NCBI RefSeq assembly: GCF_009469605.1
Contig: NZ_SSXU01000004.1
Coordinates: 62,001 to 126,000 of the forward strand
Length of the DNA: 64,000 nt
Direction of reading: 5' to 3'
Origin: Zoogloea sp. 1C4
Lineage (GTDB): Bacteria > Pseudomonadota > Gammaproteobacteria > Burkholderiales > Rhodocyclaceae
Positions 20,635 through 29,505 of the stretch are shown piece by piece (position 1 is the first letter of the stretch; every line of letters begins with the position of its first letter). The notes under the pieces are model-generated. The model made no database searches. It saw only the letters and a program-made list of their open reading frames with translations, and had not been told where the DNA came from. The position numbers were made by a program, and so were the translations under genes.

Positions 20635-20740
20635 CTGTTCATCCTCCACAAAGGGTGTTCATGCCAGAATGGGCTGATTGTAACCAAGCCCGGCCATTTT
20701 GGCGGGTTGCCGCCACCTCGATACCGCTGGAGACCCTCCG

Positions 20741-21226
20741 ATGCGTAAACTGCTGTCTTTCCTTCTTGGCGCCCTGGCCCTCGTGGGGCTCGCGGGCTGC
20801 GACGCGGTCAACATGAAAGACCTCAAACCCGGCGTTTCCACCGGCTACGACGTGCGCGACAAGTTCGGCACGCCCGGCATCGAATGGCGGAACAACGACG
20901 GCAGCGTGACCTGGGAATACACCCGCCAGCCCCAGGGCACCGAATGCTTCATGATCACCGTGGGGCCAGACAACCTCCTGCGCAGCATCGAGAACGTGCT
21001 CACCCCCGCCAACTTCGCCCGCATCCAGCCCGGCTGGACCAAGGATCAGGTTCGCCGCCTGCTGGGCAAGCCGCGCTCGGTGCAGAAGTTCGCCCTCAAG
21101 AAGGAAGAAGTGTGGGACTGGCGCCTGCCGCCGGAAATCAGCGTCGACGTCTTCTTCAACGTCCACTTCGACGAGGTCGGCGTGGTCACCGGCACCAGCC
21201 GCTCGACGGAACAAAAGAGCAGTTGA
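20741..21226 (+). CDS. BamE/SmpA-OmlA-like outer-membrane lipoprotein
   Basis: A 161-residue lipoprotein. The signal sequence MRKLLSFLLGALALVGLAGC ends in a lipobox (LAGC). The start is ATG 20741; an upstream in-frame ATG has no signal peptide. The body contains two SmpA/OmlA-like repeats: LKPGVSTGYDVRDKFGTPGIEWRNNDGSVTWEY and IQPGWTKDQVRRLLGKPRSVQKFALKKEEVWDWRL. This is the (K/Q)PG-x5-V-x4-G-P pattern found in BamE. It could be a minor BamE paralogue in outer-membrane protein assembly. Confidence 0.82.
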   Translation: MRKLLSFLLGALALVGLAGCDAVNMKDLKPGVSTGYDVRDKFGTPGIEWRNNDGSVTWEYTRQPQGTECFMITVGPDNLLRSIENVLTPANFARIQPGWTKDQVRRLLGKPRSVQKFALKKEEVWDWRLPPEISVDVFFNVHFDEVGVVTGTSRSTEQKSS

Positions 21227-21233
21227 ACCCGGG

Positions 21234-21269
21234 CAGGTGCTCCAGCGTGCACATGGCATGGAGCACCTG
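21234..21269 (+). terminator. long inverted repeat after the BamE-like gene
   Basis: Perfect 11-bp arms CAGGTGCTCCA / TGGAGCACCTG with a 14-base loop begin 8 bp after the BamE-like stop. There is no proper T-run. It could end that gene's transcript or form part of the exaC upstream region. Confidence 0.45.
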
Positions 21270-21284
21270 TTCAGATACTGGACA
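21268..21284 (+). promoter_or_regulatory. candidate activator site upstream of acetaldehyde dehydrogenase gene
   Basis: Near-perfect dyad TGTTCAG-ATA-CTGGACA (one mismatch). It lies roughly 130 bp upstream of the start expected from the sigma-54 promoter at 21385. That is the usual place for an enhancer-binding activator such as an AcoR-type regulator. Confidence 0.45.
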
Positions 21285-21384
21285 CCCTGATGCACAGTTC
21301 GCGGCGCTGCAGCATTTTTCCGCCTTTCACCCAAGCGGCTGATAAACAAGACTTTTGACCGCATAGGCCGACTTGATTGCCTGC

Positions 21385-21400
21385 TGGCACGCGCCCTGCT
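21385..21400 (+). promoter_or_regulatory. sigma-54 promoter of the acetaldehyde dehydrogenase gene
   Basis: The sequence TGGCACGCGCCCTGCT matches TGGCACG-N4-TTGCT with a single change (C for the first T of the -12 box). GG and GC are correctly spaced. It is 57 bp before the start codon at 21457, a fitting leader length. Confidence 0.78.
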
Positions 21401-21456
21401 GAATAGACGTCAACGCTGCACGAAGCGTTTTCGATCAAATTCAGGAGGAGACTTCC

Positions 21457-22977
<1,521 letters not shown>

Positions 22978-23017
22978 TGTGTTTGTGTCGTCCCTGTTGT
23001 AAGTAAGGCAAGGTGTT

Positions 23018-23049
23018 GCGGGGCGGGAGGAATCCCGTCCCGCTTTTTT
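23018..23049 (+). terminator. intrinsic terminator between exaC and the DUF779 gene
   Basis: An 11-bp GC stem (23018-23028 with 23033-23043, one G-U pair), a GGAA loop and six T residues. It ends only about 14 bases before the DUF779 start codon, so it probably limits how much of the exaC message includes DUF779. Confidence 0.85.
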
Positions 23050-23063
23050 CTTGGAGGAGCCCC

Positions 23064-23432
23064 ATGACACCGAGAATCATTGCCACCGACGCCGCCCTCG
23101 CCTTCATCAACGAGCTGCGCGGCGAGTTCGGCCCCCTGATGTTCGTGCTCTCCGGCGGCTGCTGCGACGGCAGCGTGCCCAACTGCTACAAGCTCGGCGA
23201 GGTCATCCCCGGCCAGACCATGCTCCTGCTCGGCGAAGTGGGCGGCGCCCCCTTCTACCTGGGCCACCAGGAGTTCGCCTACTACGGTTCGTCCCAGCTC
23301 ACCCTCGACGTGCAGCCCGGCGGCGGCGGGGATTTCTCCCTCGACTGCGGCAAGGGGCGTGCCTTCGTCACCCGCTCGCGGCTGTTCAGCGACGAGGAGC
23401 TTGCCGCCGCGGCACCGGTTTCGGGCGGATAA
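23064..23432 (+). CDS. DUF779 protein, partner of acetaldehyde dehydrogenase
   Basis: A 122-residue soluble protein starting with ATG 23064 after TTGGAGGAG. It has the DUF779 core LMFVLSGGCCDGSVPNCYKLGE and the C-terminal DFSLDCGKGRAFVTRSRLFSDEE. The conserved Cys residues (GGCCDG, PNCYK) suggest metal or redox chemistry. DUF779 genes are very often next to exaC-type aldehyde dehydrogenases, but their role is not known to me. Expression may depend on read-through of the terminator just upstream. Confidence 0.88.
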   Translation: MTPRIIATDAALAFINELRGEFGPLMFVLSGGCCDGSVPNCYKLGEVIPGQTMLLLGEVGGAPFYLGHQEFAYYGSSQLTLDVQPGGGGDFSLDCGKGRAFVTRSRLFSDEELAAAAPVSGG

Positions 23433-23608
23433 ACCACGCCCGACGTTGCCCGGCGCCCGCTTCGCGTATATCTTTTTATATAGACAACCTAAAGCTGCAG
23501 CGATTGGCTGACGTAACAAACGTCGAGCCCGGCCGTTGCAATCCGAAGGTCGGCTCGTCCGCGACCATCCCGGCGCGGGCAACACTCCAGCCCCGGCGGA
23601 ACTCGACG
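23433..23608 (+). other. promoter-bearing intergenic region before the hydrogenase operon
   Basis: An AT-rich patch (TATATCTTTTTATATAGAC, 23467-23485) stands out from the GC-rich background and probably holds the promoter. I found no sigma-54 -24/-12 match here, although many hydrogenase operons have one. Confidence 0.45.
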
Positions 23609-24550
23609 ATGGCAACCCTTCTCTGGCTTCAGACTGGCGCCTGCAGTGGCGACACCATGTCGCTCCTGAACGCCGACAGCCCATCGGTCGAGAGCCTTGT
23701 CCGTGGCGGCAGCCTCGACATCCTGTGGCACCCGTCCCTCAGCGCCAAGCCGGCCGGCGCCCTGGGCGAGCTGATCGCCGCCATCGAGGCCGGCACCCAG
23801 CCCCTCGACATCCTGTGCGTCGAAGGCAGCATGATCACCGGCCCCTACGGCACCGGCATGTTCGACAGCTACCGGGGTCGCGCCAAGATCGACATCACCC
23901 GCGCGCTGGCCGCGCGGGCGCGCCACGTGGTGGCGGTGGGAACCTGCTCGGCCTTCGGCGGCATCCCCGCCGCGCCGCCCAACCCCACCGACTGCACCGG
24001 CCTGCAGTTCGACCGCGAACAGCCCGGCGGAATGCTCCCGCCCGAATGGCGATCTGCGTCGGGCAACCCGGTCATCAACCTGGCCGGCTGCCCGGTGCAT
24101 CCCAACACCATCACCCGCAGCCTCGCACTGCTGGCCCAGGACCAGCCCCTCGAGCTGGATTTCCTCAACCGCCCGCGCGCCTTTTTCAACAGCACGGTGC
24201 ACCAGGGCTGCACCCGCAACGAATACCACGAGTACGACATCGAGGAAAAAGACTTCGGCGGCCGCGGCTGCCTGTTCTTCAACCTCGGCTGCCAGGGCCC
24301 CAACACCCTCGCCAACTGCAACAGTGATCTATGGAACCGGCGCAGCAGCAAGACCCGCGCCGGCGTGCCCTGCTTCGGCTGCACCTCACCGGGCTTCCCG
24401 CGGGATGGCGACCTGTTCCGCACCGAAAAGATCGGCGCCGTGCCGGTGGCCCTGCCCCTGGGCGTCTCCCGCGCCCACTACATGGCCTACAAGAACCTCG
24501 CCCACGCCGCTGCGCCGCTGCGCATCAAGAACCGGGACATGGAGACCTGA
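23609..24550 (+). CDS. cytosolic group-2-type [NiFe] hydrogenase small subunit
   Basis: A 313-residue iron-sulfur subunit. It starts MATLLWLQTGACSGDTMSLLNAD with no twin-arginine signal, so the enzyme should stay in the cytosol, as in group 2 (HupSL, HupUV). The proximal-cluster motif is Cys12-x2-Asp15 instead of the usual Cys-x2-Cys. Other cluster ligands appear in VAVGTCSAFGG, NLAGCPVHPNT, HQGCTRNEYHEYD, GRGCLFFNLGCQGPNT and GVPCFGCTSPGFP. It passes electrons from the NiFe site outward. Its downstream partners are the large subunit, a protease and the Rieske kinase, so a sensory role is likely. Confidence 0.9.
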   Translation: MATLLWLQTGACSGDTMSLLNADSPSVESLVRGGSLDILWHPSLSAKPAGALGELIAAIEAGTQPLDILCVEGSMITGPYGTGMFDSYRGRAKIDITRALAARARHVVAVGTCSAFGGIPAAPPNPTDCTGLQFDREQPGGMLPPEWRSASGNPVINLAGCPVHPNTITRSLALLAQDQPLELDFLNRPRAFFNSTVHQGCTRNEYHEYDIEEKDFGGRGCLFFNLGCQGPNTLANCNSDLWNRRSSKTRAGVPCFGCTSPGFPRDGDLFRTEKIGAVPVALPLGVSRAHYMAYKNLAHAAAPLRIKNRDMET

Positions 24551-24557
24551 CCCCACC

Positions 24558-26093
24558 ATGGCCCGCACCACCCTCAACGTCGATCTCAACCGCGTCGAAG
24601 GCGACCTGGAGTTCCAGGTGGACCTGGACGGCAACCGCATCGTCGACGCCCGCTGCGTCGGCACCCTGTTCCGCGGCTTCGAGCAGCTCCTGATCGGCCG
24701 CGCGCCCAAGGACGGCCTCGTCATCACCCCACGGGTGTGCGGCATCTGCGGCACGGCCCACCTGTACACCGCGGCCCTCGCGCTGGAGCGCCTCGCCCAG
24801 CTGCCCGTGCCGCCCCAGGCCACGCTGATCCGCAACCTGTGCCTGATGGCCGAGAACATCCAGAGCGACCTGCGCCAGAGCTTCCTGTTCTTCACGCCGG
24901 ATTTCATCCACCCCCGCTACGCCGGCCAGCGCCTCTACCCGGACATCGAAGCCGCCTTCGCGCCCCTCAAGGGCAAGGTGGTGCGCTCCACCCTGGCGGT
25001 GTCCCGCAAGGTGGTCGAGCTGGTGGCGATCTTCGGCGGCCAGTGGCCCCACTCGTCGTACATGCTGCCGGGCGGCGTCACCCGCGGCGCCTCCGCCCGC
25101 GACCTGATCGACTGCCAGGACATCGTCGATCAGGCCATCGAGTGGTACGAGCAGGACGCCATCGGCGACAGCCTCGACAACTGGCTGGCCCTCGACAGCA
25201 GCGACGCCTTCTTCAGCTGGCTCGAAGCCGACGCCCACGCCGCCAGCGCCATCGGCCTCCTCACCCGCTTCGCCCGCGCCATCGGCCTGCAGAAGATCGG
25301 CGGCGGCGCCCGCCACTTCCTGTCGGCTGGCGCCTGGCACGACCCGCAGCGCTGGGCCCCGCCCTACACCGACGGCGCCACCCTGATGCCCGCCGGCATC
25401 TACCACGCCGACGGGGCCCGCCTCGAAGCCTTCGACCAGGCCCTCGTCAACGAGCACGTCCGCCACGCCTGGTATCGCCCCTACCCCGGCGGCCGCCACC
25501 CCTTTGCCGGCGAGACGGTGCCCGACTACCAGCCCGACACCGACCGTTACACCTGGGCCAAGGCCCCGCGTTACGGCGATCTGGTCGTCGAGACCGGTCC
25601 GCTGGCCGAGCTCCTCGCCGGCGGCGACGCCCTGGTGGCCAGCCTGCTCGCCCTCGAAGGCCCCAACACCTGGCTGCGCCAGTTCGCCCGCCTGCGCCGC
25701 ACCGCCCACACCCTGCACTGGATGAAGCACCATCTGGCCGAGCTTGCCGGCCTGATCGGCACGCCCCACTACCTGCCGCCCCCCGCCGACGCCTTCCAGC
25801 ATGGCGAAGGCTACGGCTTCGTGCAGGCCGCCCGCGGCACCCTCGGCCACTGGCTGCAGATCGAAGACGGCCGCATCAGCCGCTACCAGATCGTCACCCC
25901 CACCGCCTGGAACGCCTCGCCGAAAGACAGCACCGGCCGCCACGGGCACTGGGAGGAGAGCGTGATCGGCGTCGAGCTGGCCGACCCGGCCGACCCGATC
26001 GAGATCGGCCACATCGTCCGCTCCCACGACCCGTGCCTGGTGTGCACGGTGCATTTCGTCGGCAGCGGGGAGCGCCATCGCTATGGCGTCTGA
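24558..26093 (+). CDS. cytosolic group-2-type [NiFe] hydrogenase large subunit
   Basis: A 511-residue catalytic subunit that splits or makes H2 at a NiFe(CN)2CO centre. Both active-site motifs are complete: L1 RVCGICGTAH (Cys61, Cys64, His68) and L2 HDPCLVCTVH (Cys493, Cys496, His499). After His499 there are 12 more residues (FVGSGERHRYGV), the extension that a maturation endopeptidase removes after nickel insertion. Canonical sensory HupV/HoxC lacks this tail, so this is a group 2 enzyme other than the classical HupUV. It begins 7 bp after the small-subunit stop. Confidence 0.93.
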   Translation: MARTTLNVDLNRVEGDLEFQVDLDGNRIVDARCVGTLFRGFEQLLIGRAPKDGLVITPRVCGICGTAHLYTAALALERLAQLPVPPQATLIRNLCLMAENIQSDLRQSFLFFTPDFIHPRYAGQRLYPDIEAAFAPLKGKVVRSTLAVSRKVVELVAIFGGQWPHSSYMLPGGVTRGASARDLIDCQDIVDQAIEWYEQDAIGDSLDNWLALDSSDAFFSWLEADAHAASAIGLLTRFARAIGLQKIGGGARHFLSAGAWHDPQRWAPPYTDGATLMPAGIYHADGARLEAFDQALVNEHVRHAWYRPYPGGRHPFAGETVPDYQPDTDRYTWAKAPRYGDLVVETGPLAELLAGGDALVASLLALEGPNTWLRQFARLRRTAHTLHWMKHHLAELAGLIGTPHYLPPPADAFQHGEGYGFVQAARGTLGHWLQIEDGRISRYQIVTPTAWNASPKDSTGRHGHWEESVIGVELADPADPIEIGHIVRSHDPCLVCTVHFVGSGERHRYGV

Positions 26094-26583
26094 CCTCCCC
26101 CGAGAGGGACGGGGCCTTGCGCCCCGCTCCATTCACGTCATCTGCTTCGGCAACGAGCTGCACGGCGACGACGGCTTCGGCCCCGCGGTGCACGCCCGCC
26201 TCGCCGCCTGGCCGCTCCCGGCCGGGGTGCGCCTGATGCGCGCCGACCTGGCCGGGCTGGCCGCCATCGGGTGCTTTGAGGGCTGCGCCGAAGCCATCAT
26301 CGTCGACGCCGTCGCCGGCTTCGGCCCGCCGGGCTCGCTGCACGAACTCGACGCCGAAGGCTTCGCCGACGCCGCCGCCCGCGACGAAGCCCCGGCCGGC
26401 TTCCACGGCGCCGGGGTTGGCGGGCTGCTCCGGCTGCTGCCCGCCGCCCTCGACCACCTGCCGGCGATCCGTCTGGTGGGCGCCGAGGCCGGCCACATCG
26501 CGGCCTTCTCGCCGGGGCTGTCGGCCCCCGTGGCCGACGCGGTGGACGCCGCCGCCACCCGCATCCGGGCGCTGTGGTCATGA
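26083..26583 (+). CDS. hydrogenase maturation endopeptidase (HupD/HycI family)
   Basis: A 166-residue protease that clips the C-terminal tail of the large subunit after nickel loading. The three nickel-sensing residues of the family are visible: Glu in CFGNELHGDDGFG, Asp in AIIVDAVAGFG and His in AGFHGAGVGGLL. The gene overlaps the end of the large-subunit gene by 11 bp and its own stop overlaps the next start (ATGA), so it is translationally coupled to both. This supports specificity for the adjacent hydrogenase, which carries a matching tail. Confidence 0.9.
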   Translation: MASDLPREGRGLAPRSIHVICFGNELHGDDGFGPAVHARLAAWPLPAGVRLMRADLAGLAAIGCFEGCAEAIIVDAVAGFGPPGSLHELDAEGFADAAARDEAPAGFHGAGVGGLLRLLPAALDHLPAIRLVGAEAGHIAAFSPGLSAPVADAVDAAATRIRALWS

Positions 26584-28655
26584 CCCACACCGACGCCATC
26601 CCGATCCGCAACCTGCGCGAGGTCGTCGGCCGGCCGGACCGCCTGTGCGGCGTCGTCGCCCTGCCCGGGCACAACGCGCCGCTGCACATCCTGGTCGTCC
26701 AGCGCAACGATGGCTGGGTGGCGCTGCCCGCCGCCTGCCCCCACGAAGGCCACCGCCTCGACCACAGCCCCGAAGACAGCGACGGCCGCCTGATCTGCCC
26801 GGCCCACGGCCTGCAGATCGAGACCGCCGACGAGAACGCCATCCTCCAGGTGCGTCAGGTGGGCGACGACTTCTGCATCGTGACGACCGACAGCAGCGCC
26901 ATCACGCACCCCACCCGGGGCGAGGTCGCCCGCCTGCGCATGGAGGTCGAAGCCCTCCGCCAGGCCAACGCCACCCTCGAACAGCAGATCACGGCCGTCA
27001 CCGGCATGATGGACACCATGGTGGACGAGGTCAGCGCCAAGTCCCGCCTGCTCGAACAGCAGAGCGCCGAGCAGGTGCGCCTGAGCAGCTTCATCACCAA
27101 CGTGATGGACACCATGGACAGTCTGCTGCTGGTAATCGACCGCTTCGGGCTCATCAGCCGCGCCAACGCCGCCGTCCGCCGCAGCCTGGGCATCAACCCG
27201 ACCAAGCTCATCGGCGTCTCGCCCGACACCCTGCTCGCCGACGAGACCCTGGCCGGGCTGCGCGCAGCGTCCCCCAGCTTCGGCCCCGGCACGGTACTGT
27301 TCCGCACCATCCTGCAGCAGGGCAGCGTCGAGATGGAGACCTGCCTCGAGAGCCGGCTGCCCGGCATGGGCACGCGCCACTACATCCTGCGTGCCGCGCC
27401 CCTCCACGACCGCAGTGGCAAGCTCGAAGGCGTGGTCATCGTCGGTTCCGACATCACCACCCTGCGCCTGCGCGAGCAGGCCCTGAAGGACAGCGAGCAG
27501 CGCTTCCGCGACTACTCCGAAGTCTCATCCGACTGGTACTGGGAAACCGACGCCGACATGCGCTTCACCGGCTACATCGGCCGCGGCCCCGAGGGCCACA
27601 CCATGATCGATCTGGTGCGCGGCCGCCGGCGCGAGGAGTTCGCCGCTCCGGAAGATCTGGCCGACACCGAAAAGTGGGCCCGCTTCCACGCCGCGATCGC
27701 CGCCCGGCAGGAGTTCCGTGATTTCGAGTACCGCGTCCACCACCCGGTGAAGCTCATCAGCTGGCTGAGCCTGTCCGGCCTGCCGGTCATCTCGCCGGAA
27801 GGCGAGTTCCTGGGCTATCGGGGCACCTCCAAGGACATCTCGGCGCGCAAGGCCATCGAGGCCGAGCTGCGCAGCCACCGGGACCACCTCTCCGAACTGG
27901 TCGCTGCCCAGACGGCCGATCTCGTCTCCGCCAAGGAAGCCGCCGAGCGGGCCAGCCAGCTCAAGAGCGAGTTCCTGGCCAACATGTCCCACGAGTTCCG
28001 CACCCCGCTCCACGGCATCATGTCCTACGCGCGGCTGGGCGAAACCCGCACCGGCCAGGTGCCCAACGAGAAGCTCATCAACTATTTCCAGCGCATCCAC
28101 CAGAGCGGCTCGCGCCTCGCCGATCTGGTAAACGACCTCCTCGACCTGGCCAAGCTCGAAGCCCGCCGGATCAACTTTGCGCTGCACCCGGGCGACATTA
28201 CGGTGGTCGTCGATCGGGTCCATGCCGATCTGGCGGCGCTGTTCAAGCAGCACGGGCTCAATTTCGCCATCGACCGCCAGACCCGCAACACCGTCGCCCG
28301 CATCGACCCCCAGCAACTCCACCACGCGGTGCAGAACCTGCTCTCCAACGCCATCAAGTTCTCGCCGCCGGGCGGCACCATCACCGTCACCTACCGGGAT
28401 TGCATGCTCGGCAAGCGCGAGGCGGTCGCCTTCAGCGTGCGCGATCAGGGCGTCGGCATTCCGGTCGGCGAAGAGCAGCAGATCTTCGAGAAGTTCGTCC
28501 AGAGCAGCGCCACCAAGACCGGCGCCGGCGGCACCGGGCTCGGGCTGGCGATCACCAGCGAGATCGTCCGCGGCCACGAGGGCAGCATCAACGCCCGCAA
28601 CCACCCGGACGGCGGCGCGGTGTTCGAGATCCGCATCCCGCGCAGCGCCGAATAA
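26580..28655 (+). CDS. Rieske-domain PAS histidine kinase, probable H2/redox sensor
   Basis: A 691-residue soluble histidine kinase with no signal or membrane helix. An N-terminal Rieske [2Fe-2S] domain (residues about 5-105) has Cys53-x-His55 and Cys73-x2-His76 as ligands. Next come a coiled coil (about 115-165, [19 protein letters not shown]), two PAS domains (about 175-425), HisKA with His471 in [15 protein letters not shown], and HATPase_c ([24 protein letters not shown]). There is no receiver. Its ATG overlaps the protease stop. I infer that hydrogenase electrons reduce the Rieske cluster and set kinase activity. No cognate regulator gene is adjacent. Confidence 0.92.
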   Translation: MTHTDAIPIRNLREVVGRPDRLCGVVALPGHNAPLHILVVQRNDGWVALPAACPHEGHRLDHSPEDSDGRLICPAHGLQIETADENAILQVRQVGDDFCIVTTDSSAITHPTRGEVARLRMEVEALRQANATLEQQITAVTGMMDTMVDEVSAKSRLLEQQSAEQVRLSSFITNVMDTMDSLLLVIDRFGLISRANAAVRRSLGINPTKLIGVSPDTLLADETLAGLRAASPSFGPGTVLFRTILQQGSVEMETCLESRLPGMGTRHYILRAAPLHDRSGKLEGVVIVGSDITTLRLREQALKDSEQRFRDYSEVSSDWYWETDADMRFTGYIGRGPEGHTMIDLVRGRRREEFAAPEDLADTEKWARFHAAIAARQEFRDFEYRVHHPVKLISWLSLSGLPVISPEGEFLGYRGTSKDISARKAIEAELRSHRDHLSELVAAQTADLVSAKEAAERASQLKSEFLANMSHEFRTPLHGIMSYARLGETRTGQVPNEKLINYFQRIHQSGSRLADLVNDLLDLAKLEARRINFALHPGDITVVVDRVHADLAALFKQHGLNFAIDRQTRNTVARIDPQQLHHAVQNLLSNAIKFSPPGGTITVTYRDCMLGKREAVAFSVRDQGVGIPVGEEQQIFEKFVQSSATKTGAGGTGLGLAITSEIVRGHEGSINARNHPDGGAVFEIRIPRSAE

Positions 28656-28663
28656 GCCCGGCG

Positions 28664-28987
28664 CTACTCCGGCACGTACACCAGCCCGCCGTCGGGCATC
28701 CGGTAGGCGCTGCCGGCGCGCACCCCGCCCGCCGCCGACTGGCTCGCCCCGTCGCCGCGGAAGTGCTCGATCTTCCGGCCCTCCTTCACCACCACCTCCA
28801 TGCCCGGCGTGCCCGGGTTGCGCACCACCGTCACCCGCTCGTCGGTGAAGGGGTTGAGCGGGTTCTTCGCCACCGCCAGCAACAGCGCCGCGATGAGCAC
28901 CAGAAACACGTCGATCAGGTTCACCACCGACAGCAGCGGGTCGTCCCCGTCGGCATCCTCCGTCAGCCGGCGCCGCAGGCCGCTCAT
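28664..28987 (-). CDS. DUF2149 protein (ExbD-like partner)
   Basis: A 107-residue protein with one N-terminal transmembrane helix (SVVNLIDVFLVLIAALLLAVA) and a small soluble domain (VRNPGTPGMEVVVKEGRKIEHFRGDG). This is the DUF2149 pattern. Its position after an ExbB-type gene, with a 4-bp ATGA overlap, and the NLIDVFLVL helix suggest that it plays the ExbD/TolR role in a proton-driven complex. DUF2149 genes are, to my knowledge, also found beside cobN-type loci, which are absent here. Confidence 0.8.
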   Translation of the reverse strand: MSGLRRRLTEDADGDDPLLSVVNLIDVFLVLIAALLLAVAKNPLNPFTDERVTVVRNPGTPGMEVVVKEGRKIEHFRGDGASQSAAGGVRAGSAYRMPDGGLVYVPE

Positions 28988-29502
28988 CGCGCCACCTCGG
29001 CGGCCATGGCGGACGGGCGCAACGCCAGATCGCCCTTCTCGATGGCCAGCAGGTCGTCGGCATACCAGCGCCGGCGCACGTGGCCGACCCAGTAGGTCAG
29101 CGCCGCCGCGATCAACGCCAGGATCACCGCCGAGAAGGCCACCGTCAGGCTGCGCGACACGTCACCCAGATCGCCCTCACCCAGCGCCTTGAGGGCCGGG
29201 CCCATGGGGATCATCGTCGCCACCAGCCCCAGCATCGGCGCCATCCGGGTGGCGATGCGCACCAGCTCCAGCCGGGCCACGGCGATGGACTCCAGCTCGG
29301 CCGGCTGCAGGCGCGGGTCAGCCCGGCGGGCCAGGGCCAGCTCGAAGCCCGCCGCCACGCCCGCCCGGCGCTGGACCATCTGCCACAGAAAGGCGCCCAG
29401 CGCGTAGAAGGCGTACAGGAAGAGCAAGCCGATGGCGGCCAGCACCGGGATCAGGAACAGCTGGCTGGCCTCGTACATCAGGCCGTCGATGGAAGGGGGC
29501 AT
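28984..29502 (-). CDS. MotA/TolQ/ExbB-family proton channel protein
   Basis: A 172-residue membrane protein with three helices, starting MPPSIDGLMYEASQLFLIPVLAAIGLLFLYAFYALGAFLW. The conserved channel region is RIATRMAPMLGLVATMIPMGPALKALGEGDLGDVSRSLTVAFSAVILALIAAALTYWVG. These proteins use the proton gradient to drive TonB-like or motor-like work. With the DUF2149 protein it probably forms an ExbBD-like unit. The Sel1-type gene upstream ends 3 bp away, so the three genes form one operon. Confidence 0.87.
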   Translation of the reverse strand: MPPSIDGLMYEASQLFLIPVLAAIGLLFLYAFYALGAFLWQMVQRRAGVAAGFELALARRADPRLQPAELESIAVARLELVRIATRMAPMLGLVATMIPMGPALKALGEGDLGDVSRSLTVAFSAVILALIAAALTYWVGHVRRRWYADDLLAIEKGDLALRPSAMAAEVAR

Positions 29503-29505
29503 GGT

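Noticed and set aside
18211-20748. An 845-residue plus-strand frame over the two binding-protein genes
   Set aside because: It spans both paralogues in antisense. Its internal repeat simply mirrors the similarity of the two real genes.
23433-23608. A sigma-54 promoter for the hydrogenase genes
   Set aside because: I looked for GG-N10-GC with flanking consensus and found none in this gap.
23609-26583. Assigning the hydrogenase simply as HupUV/HoxBC
   Set aside because: The large subunit has a cleavable tail and there is a dedicated protease, neither of which fits the classical H2 sensor.
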